A stretch of DNA of 24,912 nucleotides from an uncultured Alphaproteobacteria bacterium (GCA_937901165.1 CALCGS010000043.1:1-24912), one strand, 5' to 3'. Positions 7,299 through 15,918 are shown, counted from the first letter of the stretch. The notes: generated from the letters alone by a model not told the origin. Translations and numbers: made by a program.

Positions 7299-7846
7299 CC
7301 AGAAAAATAATCGCTTTTACCGGAAAAGCTGGCAGTGGCAAAGATTATCGCTGTCAAGAATTGGTCGATAATTTCGGTTATAAAAAACTTGCTTTTGCTG
7401 ACACACTAAAAAAATTTGCATTTTATATTCTAGGATTTTCGTACGAATACGGCATGGAACATTACGAAGAATTAAAAAGAACAAAAATAATCAACGGTTT
7501 AACCCTGCGAAATATTTTAGAACGGCTGGGAACCGACTGCATACGCAAATATGACAAAGATTTTTGGATAAAATGTCTTATCCAAGACATAAAATCAATT
7601 TCACCCGAAACAAATATATGTATCAGCGATATAAGATTTTTTGAAGAATATAAAAGCATTTTCGATTTTTGCACAGAAAACGGATACGAATTCAAATGTA
7701 TCTTTTGTGATTATCATAGTTATAAATACGAAAACAATAACACACATTCCAGCGCACAACTTGCAAATTTTTTGCAAAAACAAGGATACAAAAACGGTGA
7801 TGAAATAAAATATGAAGATATGATAAAATTTTCAAACCAAAATTAA
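7295..7846 (+). CDS. deoxynucleoside monophosphate kinase, phage T4 gp1-like
   Basis: A 183-residue P-loop kinase. GKAGSGKD (residues 10-17) is the nucleotide-binding loop, with the Asp after Lys as in deoxynucleotide monophosphate kinases of the T4 gene 1 type. FADTLKK, LRNILERLGTD-x-IR and ISDIRFFEE fit the same family. The expected reaction is phosphorylation of dNMPs to dNDPs for DNA synthesis. The family is best known from phages, but chromosomal copies exist. Its start is the ATG inside the ATGA overlap with fba; no separate ribosome site is needed. What links it to the aldolase functionally is not evident. A hairpin terminator follows directly. Assignment to the family is good; the exact substrate is inferred. 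Confidence 0.8.
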   Translation: MTRKIIAFTGKAGSGKDYRCQELVDNFGYKKLAFADTLKKFAFYILGFSYEYGMEHYEELKRTKIINGLTLRNILERLGTDCIRKYDKDFWIKCLIQDIKSISPETNICISDIRFFEEYKSIFDFCTENGYEFKCIFCDYHSYKYENNNTHSSAQLANFLQKQGYKNGDEIKYEDMIKFSNQN

Positions 7847-7868
7847 AATCCCCAAAATTGGGGAATTT
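7845..7868. terminator. bidirectional terminator between dNMP kinase and efp
   Basis: Inverted repeat AATTCCCCAA / TTGGGG-type: arms TCCCCAA and TTGGGGA with flanking A and T bases, in the 25-base gap between two convergent stops. Confidence 0.75.
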
Positions 7869-7871
7869 AAT

Positions 7872-8441
7872 TTATTTTGCACGTTCGACATATTCCAAAG
7901 TTTCTGTATTCACAACAATCTTTTCACCTTGTTCTATAAATACAGGCACTTGAACACGAACACCATTATCCAAAATTGCCGGTTTACCACCACTGCTGGT
8001 TGCTGTTTGTCCCTTTAATGCAGGTTCTGTTTCTTCAACAATCGCAGTCACAGTTTTTGGCAAAGTAATTGAAACCGGATGACCTTCTACAAAATTAGCA
8101 CGAACAATCATTTCTGGTGCCAAAAATTTCATCTGTTCACCCATTGATTCAACCGGCATAGTAAATTGTTCATAATCAGATAAATTCATAAAGAAAGCAT
8201 CTGTGCCATCAGAATATAAATATTGACATTCATGATCTTCAACCATCAATTTTTCAACTTTATCTTCTGCACGCCAACGATCCCCACCCTTGTTTCCAGA
8301 ATCAATATCACGCAAATCAGCCTGAACAAAAGCGCCACCTTTACCTGGTTTAACCTTGGTAATAGATGTCACAGAATAACGTTTTCCGTTATGGGAAATA
8401 ACCCAACCCACACGCATATCATTTGCAATATAAGACGCCAT
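7872..8441 (-). CDS. efp: translation elongation factor P
   Basis: EF-P binds the ribosome between the P and E sites and relieves stalling at proline runs. At 189 residues the length is standard, and all three barrel domains are present. The loop at the tip of domain I reads KPGKGGAF with Lys34 in the position that is modified in many bacteria; no lysylation gene (epmA/epmB) is in the window, so whether it is modified cannot be told. The C-terminus ETLEYVERAK is typical of the family. The ATG at 8441 has AGAGG upstream and a good promoter. Confidence 0.95.
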   Translation of the reverse strand: MASYIANDMRVGWVISHNGKRYSVTSITKVKPGKGGAFVQADLRDIDSGNKGGDRWRAEDKVEKLMVEDHECQYLYSDGTDAFFMNLSDYEQFTMPVESMGEQMKFLAPEMIVRANFVEGHPVSITLPKTVTAIVEETEPALKGQTATSSGGKPAILDNGVRVQVPVFIEQGEKIVVNTETLEYVERAK

Positions 8442-8472
8442 AATAATACCTCTTTTAAATTTACGACACTAA

Positions 8473-8500
8473 ATTATAAAAAAAAACATATTAAACGCAA
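8473..8500 (-). promoter_or_regulatory. promoter of efp
   Basis: Minus-strand TTGCGT (8495-8500), 16 bases, TATAAT (8473-8478), in the gap between the ppa stop and the efp start. Confidence 0.6.
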
Positions 8501-8505
8501 GCATT

Positions 8506-9051
8506 TTATTCCATAATTTCACGCTTGTGCGCCCAATATCTTTCTATGCTATCTTGAATAATTGCTTCTGTTTTTTTTAATCCGACCCAACCAATAACCT
8601 TGGACCAAGAATTTGGTTGTAAATCTTTATAATGTTGAAAAAAATACTCTATTTTTGCACGCAATATTTGTGGCAAACTTTCAATACTTTGAACATCCTT
8701 GTAATAAGGATCGATATTATCCAACGGCACGCAAATTACTTTTTCATCCCCACCTGCCTGATCTTCCATAATAAGTGAACCAATTGGTCGTACCTCTATT
8801 AAAACCCCAGGACGCAATACAGCATTACATACAACAACGCAGTCCAACGGATCACCATCATCCCCAAGTGTTCCTGGGAAATAGCCATAATTTGCAGGAT
8901 ATGCCATTGGTGTATGTAAAACCCTATCAACACGCAAAACGCCATATTCTTTATTTATTTCATATTTAACATAATCGTTTTCTGGAACTTCTATGATAGC
9001 ATTCATTTGCTTTGGTGGATTTTTACCACAAGATAAATTTTCTAAACTCAT
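8506..9051 (-). CDS. ppa: inorganic pyrophosphatase
   Basis: A soluble family I pyrophosphatase of 181 residues that hydrolyses pyrophosphate and so pulls biosynthetic reactions forward. The family signature DGDPLD (residues 65-70) is present, with YPANYGYFPGT before it and the conserved VI-x-VPLDNIDP and W-x-H-K-R-E end. The ATG at 9049-9051 is chosen because AAGGA precedes it; 13 upstream in-frame codons lack a ribosome site. It follows dnaN on the same strand but a terminator separates them. I see no clear promoter of its own, so some read-through from dnaN is possible. Confidence 0.95.
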   Translation of the reverse strand: MSLENLSCGKNPPKQMNAIIEVPENDYVKYEINKEYGVLRVDRVLHTPMAYPANYGYFPGTLGDDGDPLDCVVVCNAVLRPGVLIEVRPIGSLIMEDQAGGDEKVICVPLDNIDPYYKDVQSIESLPQILRAKIEYFFQHYKDLQPNSWSKVIGWVGLKKTEAIIQDSIERYWAHKREIME

Positions 9052-9077
9052 TATTTTTTCCTTTATAATTACACATA

Positions 9078-9101
9078 AAAGAACCGCCATTTAGGCGGTC
9101 C
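9078..9101 (-). terminator. terminator between dnaN and ppa
   Basis: Arms GGACCGCC and GGCGGTTC around TAAAT on the minus strand, followed by TTTTAT. It lies 18 bases past the dnaN stop. Confidence 0.7.
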
Positions 9102-9118
9102 TTGTTTCAAAACCTTAC

Positions 9119-10237
9119 CTACATACGCATTGGCATTAATACAAACAAACAATCCGTATCTTTATCCGTAGATTTAATTGTGGTTGGCGACAAAGAATCC
9201 TGCATTTCCATTTGGATTTTTTCACCTTCAACCTGACCCGCAACTTCTAACAAGAATCTTACATTAAATACAACAGTAAACGAAGCATCTGCATTATATT
9301 CTATATCTAATTCTTGGGTTGCTGTTCCTGCATCTGGACTTGATGCATTTATAACCAATTTATTCATAGAAAATGTTAATTGAACAGATTTTGTTTTATC
9401 CATACTTGCAACAGAAACCAAATCAACCGCATTTATAAACTGTTTTCTATTCAAAATTGCAATCTTGTCATTTCCTTTTGGAATAACAACACGATAATTT
9501 GGATATTGCGCATCAACCAATTTACTTGTAAGTGTTGCGGCACCGATAGTAAATCTGGCCTTGGTATCCGATAATTCAATCATAACATCATCAACATTTG
9601 CATCTTCCAACAACTTTGACAATTCACCAATAACACGACGTGGTAAAATAACAGACGGCATTTCCAAAGCATCCACAGGTGCATCCATAGAACACAATGC
9701 CAAACGTTGTGCATCAGTTGCAACCGCCGTCAAACGTTTTGATTTATCTTCATCTGAAATATGGAAATAAATTCCCCCCAAATGATAACGCACATCATCT
9801 GTTGGAATTGCAAATCTCGTTTGATTTATCAAATGTGCCAAATCCCCAGTTGTCATTTGAAATTTTGTTGTTAAATTACTACCCGCCATGGCTGGGAAAT
9901 TTTCAGCAGGCAATGTTGGCAAATGAAATACGGCACGACCGCTAGATACAACCAACTGGTCCCCTGTCTGCTTAAATGAAATTTCAGCATCATCAGGTAA
10001 TTTACGAACAATATCATACAACATTTGCACAGGCACAGTAATCTTGCCCGCCAAAGTTACATCCGCGACAACATGTTCAACCAATTCCAAATCAACATTA
10101 GTTGCAGACAAAACCAAATCATCAGCAACCTCTATTTTAACATTCATCAATATTGGCAAAGTCGCACGTTTTTCAACAATAGACTGCATATGTCCTAATG
10201 CACGAATTAAAACCTGACGAAAAACAGAAAATTCCAT
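9119..10237 (-). CDS. dnaN: DNA polymerase III beta subunit (sliding clamp)
   Basis: The ring-shaped clamp that holds DNA polymerase III on its template. The 372-residue length and three-domain repeat are normal. Recognisable parts are the N-terminal VFRQVLIRALGHMQ-x-IVEKR region, LPILMNV, a middle domain with ATDAQRLA, and the C-terminal VLMPMRM. The ATG at 10237 has AGGAG at the right distance. It is not next to dnaA (about 10 kb away in this window), unlike the classic dnaA-dnaN-recF order. Confidence 0.96.
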   Translation of the reverse strand: MEFSVFRQVLIRALGHMQSIVEKRATLPILMNVKIEVADDLVLSATNVDLELVEHVVADVTLAGKITVPVQMLYDIVRKLPDDAEISFKQTGDQLVVSSGRAVFHLPTLPAENFPAMAGSNLTTKFQMTTGDLAHLINQTRFAIPTDDVRYHLGGIYFHISDEDKSKRLTAVATDAQRLALCSMDAPVDALEMPSVILPRRVIGELSKLLEDANVDDVMIELSDTKARFTIGAATLTSKLVDAQYPNYRVVIPKGNDKIAILNRKQFINAVDLVSVASMDKTKSVQLTFSMNKLVINASSPDAGTATQELDIEYNADASFTVVFNVRFLLEVAGQVEGEKIQMEMQDSLSPTTIKSTDKDTDCLFVLMPMRM

Positions 10238-10282
10238 AATAAACTCCTAAATTTCTTTAATTTCCTTTTATCTTTCGGAAAC

Positions 10283-10312
10283 ATTTTATCAAAAAAACCC
10301 GATTCGTTGCAA
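10283..10312 (-). promoter_or_regulatory. promoter of dnaN
   Basis: Minus-strand TTGCAA (10307-10312), 18 bases, TAAAAT (10283-10288), about 45 bases before the ATG. The rest of the 105-base gap to the AsmA gene holds no hairpin that I can see. Confidence 0.5.
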
Positions 10313-10342
10313 GACTAAAAGCATATCACACGAAACTTATAA

Positions 10343-12388
10343 TTAAAAAACTGTATTTTGCAAATCTTCAATAGATTCATTTAACCATTCTGGGTCATTT
10401 CTCATTTTGCCTGCACCTTCATCCAGTGCAGTTTCACAAGGGTTATCATCCGCCAACCAATTTTCTAGTAAATTTCCAGCAACCAATCCCACACCGGCAC
10501 CTGCAACCAAACCAATTCCCCCTGTAAACGGCGCCAGCAACAAACCAATACCCGTTGCAGACAAAGCCTTACCAGCAACAGCAACCCCATTTATTCTGAC
10601 ATCTGGTTCTGCTAAATTTCCAATTATTTCTATTGTATTTACTAAATTTCCAGTCAAAGACAATTTCAAACCACGAACAGGCACAGTAGTAAGCGCCAAC
10701 TCTATATGTTCACGTCCCAAATCTAGCGAACCACTTAATCCAGCATTTATAACATTTGTTTCAGCGGCAATTCCACGTTTTGTATTCAGCACACCATTTC
10801 GCAATTTTGCATTTACAGCAACACAAGACAAAGTCATTTTATCATGTTTTTTATCTGTAAACAAATCTTGAATATTATGACGTAAAGTCACCAAAAAATC
10901 TGCACCATACACATTTTCAACCAACTGTTTATATGCCATACCAGATTTTGTTGAATACATACGCACAGGCCCTGTTATTGTCTGCATAATTTCAGACATA
11001 TTTGCACCACTTGCTTCAAAATACGCATCTATATTGACGGGCAATCCAGAAATAAAATCATTTATTCGAATTTCTTTCATAATATTTCCCACAAAAATTT
11101 CCGAACCACGAAAAGCCGTCCTAGAATAAAATTTATCTTCATCATCAATATTGACATTAGAAGCAATTTTTATTTTTCCACCTGCAAATCCAGACTCTAA
11201 ATCAATTCTTCCTTGTCCTTTATTAAATTTTATTTTGGCATTAATATTTTTTATATTCATATTACGATAAACAATAAAATTATTTATTTTGGCATTCAAA
11301 ACAAAATTATATTTCTTGATTTCTTTACCATACAAATCCATATCTTTAAAAACATTTAACTCTCTATTTGGTCTTTGCCACCCAGAATACAATCCTGGCA
11401 CCAGTTTTATCAAATCTATATTATTTGATTGAACATTAAGATTTACATCAGACATATTAAAATCACAACTTCCAGAAAATTTAATAAAATTACCACGCAT
11501 CCCCACAACAGAATCATCAAAAACAATTCTTTTTCCAATACGACCTTTAACATCCAACGTAACAGTTGAAATTTTAGAAAAATCAAAATTTAAAAACTTT
11601 TCAAACAAAGAATAATTTGCGATTTCACCTTTAACAGAAAAATCAACTATACTTTTTGATTCTTTATCCAAAGACAATTTTGAAACCAACGTTTTACCAC
11701 CAATTGACAACGCAACATCAACAGGATATAAATTTTTTTCTTCATCTATTTGCAAAAATTTAACAATAAAAGGATAAACCGAATCGTCAGGTTTTACCCA
11801 ACCTGAAAATTCTCTTTCAAATTTTCTATCAAAAAAACGCAATTCTAACGCAGATAAATTATAATTTTTATCAACAACAAAAGCCTTTAAATTTTCTATA
11901 TTTATTTTTTCAATCGGTACTTCAACAATTGGAAATTTATCAATTATTTGACTTGTTTGTTCTTTATTTTTTTCTAAATCATCTGATTGAAAATTCAATG
12001 AATATTCACCCTTTGAATTTTTTTCTACATCAACATTTAAATCATAAATCTTCATACTTTTAATAGAAGCCTTATCACAAAACAAAGAAATTAAATCAAT
12101 CCTAACTACAATACGTTTTGCATCAAATGCATATTGTTTTTTTGCCCAATCTGCATTAGGAATACGAACATCATTTAATTCTATACGTGGCCTCAAAGAA
12201 AAACGCCACGACATTTCACCATCAACCTGAACTGGCAACCCCGTAGAATCTTTTAATATTGACACAACATTTTCACGCAACGATTCCAGTTTTACACTTG
12301 CCAATGCGATAACCACCGCAACAAACATCCCCATAAAAAACACAGCAACAATCCTGGTGATAAAAAAAATCTTTTTACGTCTTAACAT
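10343..12388 (-). CDS. AsmA family envelope protein
   Basis: A 681-residue protein with one N-terminal membrane helix (about residues 10-30), then the AsmA N-terminal region (DSTGLPVQVDGEMSWRFSLRPRIELNDVRIPN is represented by residues about 47-80), a long beta-rich body, and the C-terminal AsmA domain with NINAxF-like repeats. The end has a glycine-rich stretch (about 630-660) and a short charged tail. AsmA proteins are long periplasmic beta-groove proteins linked to lipid transport between the membranes and to outer-membrane assembly. It is the last gene of a likely operon: only two bases separate its start from the rluC stop, which points to coupled translation. Family assignment is good; which AsmA paralogue it is cannot be told. 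Confidence 0.85.
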   Translation of the reverse strand: MLRRKKIFFITRIVAVFFMGMFVAVVIALASVKLESLRENVVSILKDSTGLPVQVDGEMSWRFSLRPRIELNDVRIPNADWAKKQYAFDAKRIVVRIDLISLFCDKASIKSMKIYDLNVDVEKNSKGEYSLNFQSDDLEKNKEQTSQIIDKFPIVEVPIEKINIENLKAFVVDKNYNLSALELRFFDRKFEREFSGWVKPDDSVYPFIVKFLQIDEEKNLYPVDVALSIGGKTLVSKLSLDKESKSIVDFSVKGEIANYSLFEKFLNFDFSKISTVTLDVKGRIGKRIVFDDSVVGMRGNFIKFSGSCDFNMSDVNLNVQSNNIDLIKLVPGLYSGWQRPNRELNVFKDMDLYGKEIKKYNFVLNAKINNFIVYRNMNIKNINAKIKFNKGQGRIDLESGFAGGKIKIASNVNIDDEDKFYSRTAFRGSEIFVGNIMKEIRINDFISGLPVNIDAYFEASGANMSEIMQTITGPVRMYSTKSGMAYKQLVENVYGADFLVTLRHNIQDLFTDKKHDKMTLSCVAVNAKLRNGVLNTKRGIAAETNVINAGLSGSLDLGREHIELALTTVPVRGLKLSLTGNLVNTIEIIGNLAEPDVRINGVAVAGKALSATGIGLLLAPFTGGIGLVAGAGVGLVAGNLLENWLADDNPCETALDEGAGKMRNDPEWLNESIEDLQNTVF

Positions 12389-12390
12389 AA

Positions 12391-13365
12391 TTATTCCGGT
12401 AAATTAAATTCTAATAAAGTATTCACACGTTGCATAAAATCTGGCAACTTTGCACGCAAAGTTATCAATTTTTTTGTCCGCGGATGCTGAAATGTTATCT
12501 TATAAGCAAACAGAAACAACTTTTTTCCAGACAATACAGATTTCAACATGGGATTTTCTTCTTTTTGCCTACCATACAAATCGTCACCAACAATTGGTGC
12601 ATTCAAAGTAAATGCACTATGAATACGCAACTGATGTGTACGCCCCGTTTTTGGTGAAAACAAAACCCATGACACGCACCCCTTGGCAGATGATAATACC
12701 TTATATTCCGTAATTGCACGTTGTGGTTTTTGCCCCTTGCCATTATCCAATCTATTTCCAGAATCAAACACCATACCTTTGGCAATATAATTATCTATAA
12801 CCCCAGATTCCGGCATAACATCACCATTCAACAAAGCCAAATATTCCTTATACGCTGTTTTATTTTGAAATTCGTTTGCCAAAGATTGTGCCGCACTTTG
12901 AGTTTTTGCAACCAACAAAACCCCACTTGTGTCCTTATCCAAACGATGAACCAGCGATATTTTACTATAAGGAAACAACGCCTCTGCCATTTTATCAATT
13001 GATTTTTTTATTCCCGTTCCACCCTGAACAGCCAATCCCGCAGGCTTGTTAAAAACAACAATATCATCATCATCGTATATGATAGATTTACGCAACTTTT
13101 CCAAATCAGAAACAGAAAATTTTTCCCCTGTTTCTGTTTTTTTTACAACCTGTTTCAGATATGTTTGTAATGTTGGTGGCAACCGCACAACATCCCCACT
13201 ATGTAAAAATTCTTTTCCATCACAACGTTTAGAATTTATACGTAATTGTCCACCACGACACAACCTATAAAAATCTTTATTTTGCATTGCCGGATACTTG
13301 CGTAAAATCCAACGCATCAACCGCATACCCTCTTCTGCCTTTGAAATTGCAACCATTTCGGCCAT
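12391..13365 (-). CDS. rluC: 23S rRNA pseudouridine synthase, RluC/RluD type
   Basis: A 324-residue enzyme that turns specific uridines of 23S rRNA into pseudouridine. An N-terminal S4-like RNA-binding domain (about residues 11-65, with EEGMRLMRWI and LRINSKRCDG) precedes the catalytic domain. HRLDKDTSGVLL (140-151) holds the catalytic Asp143, and KTGRTHQLRIH is the second conserved motif. The S4 domain and overall look are nearer to RluC than to RluA, but RluD cannot be excluded. It lies six bases after the prepilin stop and two bases before asmA, so the three appear co-transcribed. The ATG at 13365 has a modest GGGGAA upstream; an ATG three codons later is possible. Confidence 0.88.
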   Translation of the reverse strand: MAEMVAISKAEEGMRLMRWILRKYPAMQNKDFYRLCRGGQLRINSKRCDGKEFLHSGDVVRLPPTLQTYLKQVVKKTETGEKFSVSDLEKLRKSIIYDDDDIVVFNKPAGLAVQGGTGIKKSIDKMAEALFPYSKISLVHRLDKDTSGVLLVAKTQSAAQSLANEFQNKTAYKEYLALLNGDVMPESGVIDNYIAKGMVFDSGNRLDNGKGQKPQRAITEYKVLSSAKGCVSWVLFSPKTGRTHQLRIHSAFTLNAPIVGDDLYGRQKEENPMLKSVLSGKKLFLFAYKITFQHPRTKKLITLRAKLPDFMQRVNTLLEFNLPE

Positions 13366-13371
13366 TATCGT

Positions 13372-13809
13372 TTATTCCCCATACACAATAGACACAACAT
13401 TATCATTTTGTGAGCTATCACAATCCCCTGATGCACCACTTACTGAATCAGACCATGCCTTTGTCTTTAAAGCCTTACAATCACCAGCCCCCAAACCATT
13501 AATAGAAACAACAAATTGTCTTGTATTTGCATTATTTACAGACAACACATAATTTCCACCATACGGATTTTTATCAGACATAGCAAGTGCCGTAAATATC
13601 GCAGAACTATCTATATTTGAAAAATCATCATATTCACCCAACAACTGTCTAACCCCCAAAACAATCTGGTACACATCGTCATTAACCTTGCTCTGTTTTT
13701 GCATACGCATAGCATATGTAATCATTCCAATTGCCCCCACTGTTATAACCCCCATAATAGCGAGTACCCCTAACATTTCAATCATTGAACGTCCTGATTC
13801 TTGTTTCAT
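13372..13809 (-). CDS. type IV prepilin-like protein with RSMIE cleavage region
   Basis: A 145-residue protein. The N-terminus is a short charged leader ending in ESG, then RSMIEMLGVLAIMGVITVGAI, a continuous hydrophobic helix. Cutting after the Gly puts Glu at +5, the hallmark of type IV pilins and type II secretion pseudopilins; the +1 residue is Arg rather than the usual Phe/Met/Leu. The rest is a small globular domain with a C-terminal pair of cysteines (GAGDCKALK and SGDCDSS) that probably close a disulfide loop, as in pilins. The ATG at 13809 has AAGGTG upstream. It heads an operon with rluC and asmA, and shares a 50-base divergent promoter region with uvrC. No pilus assembly ATPase or prepilin peptidase is in the window. 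Confidence 0.8.
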   Translation of the reverse strand: MKQESGRSMIEMLGVLAIMGVITVGAIGMITYAMRMQKQSKVNDDVYQIVLGVRQLLGEYDDFSNIDSSAIFTALAMSDKNPYGGNYVLSVNNANTRQFVVSINGLGAGDCKALKTKAWSDSVSGASGDCDSSQNDNVVSIVYGE

Positions 13810-13823
13810 ATTTTCACCTTTAT

Positions 13824-13852
13824 TTGATATTTGCTTTTTTATATTCTATCAT
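13824..13852 (+). promoter_or_regulatory. promoter of uvrC, predicted leaderless transcript
   Basis: TTGATA (13824-13829), 17 bases, TATCAT (13847-13852). Transcription should start about seven bases after the -10, that is at or within two bases of the uvrC ATG (13860). No ribosome site lies before that ATG. Confidence 0.55.
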
Positions 13853-13871
13853 ATTTAGTATGAATATTCAA
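13843..13871 (-). promoter_or_regulatory. promoter of the prepilin-rluC-asmA operon
   Basis: Minus-strand TTGAAT (13866-13871), 17 bases, TAGAAT (13843-13848). The -35 lies inside the first codons of uvrC and the -10 overlaps the uvrC -10 by two bases. Confidence 0.5.
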
Positions 13872-15284
13872 TTTTCTGATTTAATAAAAAATGCACCAGA
13901 CGCACCAGGCATTTATAAAATGTTTGATACAGATGATACATTACTATATGTTGGCAAAGCAAAAAATCTTTCCAATCGGTTAAAACAATACATAGATATC
14001 GAATCATTGGAAAACCATAAACAAGTTATGCGCAGTCTTGTTTCGCGGGTTGAATGGGAAATCGTTCCAACAGAATCTGATGCACTTATTCGCGAACAAG
14101 AACTTATAAAAACATTAAAACCAAAATACAACATTATGCTAACCGATGGGAAAATGTACCCAATGTTGGCATTAACCATATCAAAATACCCACGACTGTT
14201 GAAATATAGGGGTAAACTGAGTCAACAACGTGATATTTTTGGTCCATACCCATCCGTAGGTGCATTAAACGACACAATAAAAATGATACAAAAAGTATGT
14301 CAATTAAGAACCTGTAATGATAGTTTTATGAACAATAGAACCAGACCATGCTTATTATATCAAATCGGTCGATGCAGTGCTCCTTGCTGCATAGAGCAAA
14401 TAGATTACTCTAAAAACGTACAACTTGCACGTAAAATTTTAACAGGAAATAGCGAACCAATAATCAAAGAATTAACCGCACAAATGAAAAAATATTCTGA
14501 TGAAATGAATTTTGAAATGGCGGCAAAATACCGCGACAAAATATCCGCTTTAACAGAAACATCAAATCGCGGTATACGGCACAAACATCTGCACACATCA
14601 AATTTAGATTGGAATAAAAACGTGTCTGATTTGGAAAAATTATTAAACATAAAAATTGATAACGCCGTTGTTTTTGATAATTCGCACTTATTTGGTCAAT
14701 CTGCTGTCGGTGCAATGATAAGTTTTGGTCACAGCGGTTTTATCAAATCTGGTTATAAACATTTTAAATTACAAAACAAAACAAATGCTGGAAATGATAT
14801 TGGTATGATGGGTGAATTTGTATCACGTGCAATCAAAGATGACCCAAACATAAGTTTAATAATTGTTGACGGTGGAATTGCACAATGGAACATCGCACAC
14901 AAGGTTGCCCCCAACACACCAATTATGGGGGTTACCAAAGGCGAAGTAAGAAATGGTGATGAACACTTTATTTTACCAAACGGCACTATTTACACAGGAC
15001 TCGACAAAGATTCCCATCTATTTTTAATGTTGCGTGCTGTACGCGACGAAGCACACAGATTCGTTATAACATACCACAGAACAGTGCGTGCAAAACAAAT
15101 GACTGCATCTTGTCTTGATGAAATTGAAGGTATTGGTCCCACAAGAAAAAAAATATTATTACAACATTTTGGTTCTGTATCTGCAATATCGAACGCCGAT
15201 TTAGAATCGTTAATAAAAACACCTGGGCTGGGTAAAAATGCAGCAAAAAAAATATATTCCTATTTTCATTCTGAAATGCTATAA
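13860..15284 (+). CDS. uvrC: UvrC, excision nuclease subunit, short form lacking a central segment
   Basis: UvrC makes both cuts around a DNA lesion in nucleotide excision repair. Domains in order: GIY-YIG nuclease (GIYKMFD and LLYVGKAK, 17-34); cysteine cluster TRPCLLYQIGRCSAPC (161-176); UVR segment that binds UvrB (NFEMAAKYRDKI, 217-228); RNase H-like nuclease with FDNSH (Asp273), VDGGIAQ (Asp337) and RDEAHRF (His399); and helix-hairpin-helix pair (420-470). All expected catalytic residues are present. However, only about 40 residues separate UVR from FDNSH where about 160 are usual, so the protein is 474 residues rather than about 600. The flanks join in frame without disorder, so this looks like a real compact form. 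The start ATG (13860) has no ribosome site. pgsA follows 21 bases later, the uvrC-pgsA order known from other proteobacteria. Confidence 0.92.
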   Translation: MNIQFSDLIKNAPDAPGIYKMFDTDDTLLYVGKAKNLSNRLKQYIDIESLENHKQVMRSLVSRVEWEIVPTESDALIREQELIKTLKPKYNIMLTDGKMYPMLALTISKYPRLLKYRGKLSQQRDIFGPYPSVGALNDTIKMIQKVCQLRTCNDSFMNNRTRPCLLYQIGRCSAPCCIEQIDYSKNVQLARKILTGNSEPIIKELTAQMKKYSDEMNFEMAAKYRDKISALTETSNRGIRHKHLHTSNLDWNKNVSDLEKLLNIKIDNAVVFDNSHLFGQSAVGAMISFGHSGFIKSGYKHFKLQNKTNAGNDIGMMGEFVSRAIKDDPNISLIIVDGGIAQWNIAHKVAPNTPIMGVTKGEVRNGDEHFILPNGTIYTGLDKDSHLFLMLRAVRDEAHRFVITYHRTVRAKQMTASCLDEIEGIGPTRKKILLQHFGSVSAISNADLESLIKTPGLGKNAAKKIYSYFHSEML

Positions 15285-15305
15285 TCACCCACAAAGGAGT
15301 AAAAT

Positions 15306-15905
15306 ATGAAATTTTTTGTAAACTTTCTGTCTGCTTTTAGAATAGCGACTGCATTTGTAATAATCCCAACACTTATGTATAATTGGTATTTAATATCATT
15401 TATTTTATTTGTGCTTGGTGCGGCATCCGATTGGTTTGATGGATACTTGGCACGCAAATACAATGTTTGTTCAAAACTTGGTGGTGTTTTGGACCATATT
15501 GGTGACAAATTACTGGTATGCAATACTTTTATACTACTCGCTCTTACTTTACAAATCTGGTATATTGTCGTTCCTGTCATAATAATGATATCTCGTGAAT
15601 TATACATCAGTGGTTTACGTGAATTTTTAGGAACACAAAAAATAGAAATGCCAGTTCCAAAAAATCGTTTTTCACTTGGCAAAATAAAAACAACATTACA
15701 AATGATAACAATATCTGTATTTTTATTCTTTTTAGTTTTTAATACTTTCATAACCCCTATGAATATTTCAAACACACATATTGTTATATTAAAAACACTT
15801 ATAAAAATTGGACTAGTTTGTTTATGGGCATCATTGGTTGCATCTATTTGGTCTGCATCACAATACACCCAAACATTTATAGAAAAATTAAAGAAAGTAA
15901 AATAA
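15306..15905 (+). CDS. pgsA: CDP-diacylglycerol-glycerol-3-phosphate 3-phosphatidyltransferase
   Basis: PgsA makes phosphatidylglycerol phosphate, the committed step to phosphatidylglycerol and cardiolipin. The 199-residue membrane protein has the CDP-alcohol phosphatidyltransferase signature D-G-x2-A-R-x8-G-x3-D-x3-D, seen as DGYLAR followed by GG, D and GD (residues about 43-63), and several hydrophobic helices. AAAGGAG precedes the ATG well. It follows uvrC closely and is probably transcribed with it; a strong terminator follows. Confidence 0.92.
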   Translation: MKFFVNFLSAFRIATAFVIIPTLMYNWYLISFILFVLGAASDWFDGYLARKYNVCSKLGGVLDHIGDKLLVCNTFILLALTLQIWYIVVPVIIMISRELYISGLREFLGTQKIEMPVPKNRFSLGKIKTTLQMITISVFLFFLVFNTFITPMNISNTHIVILKTLIKIGLVCLWASLVASIWSASQYTQTFIEKLKKVK

Positions 15906-15918
15906 TCGCTATACGCAT

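Noticed and set aside
15266..15868. 200-codon minus-strand frame opposite pgsA
   Set aside because: Antisense shadow; pgsA has the family signature and a good ribosome site.
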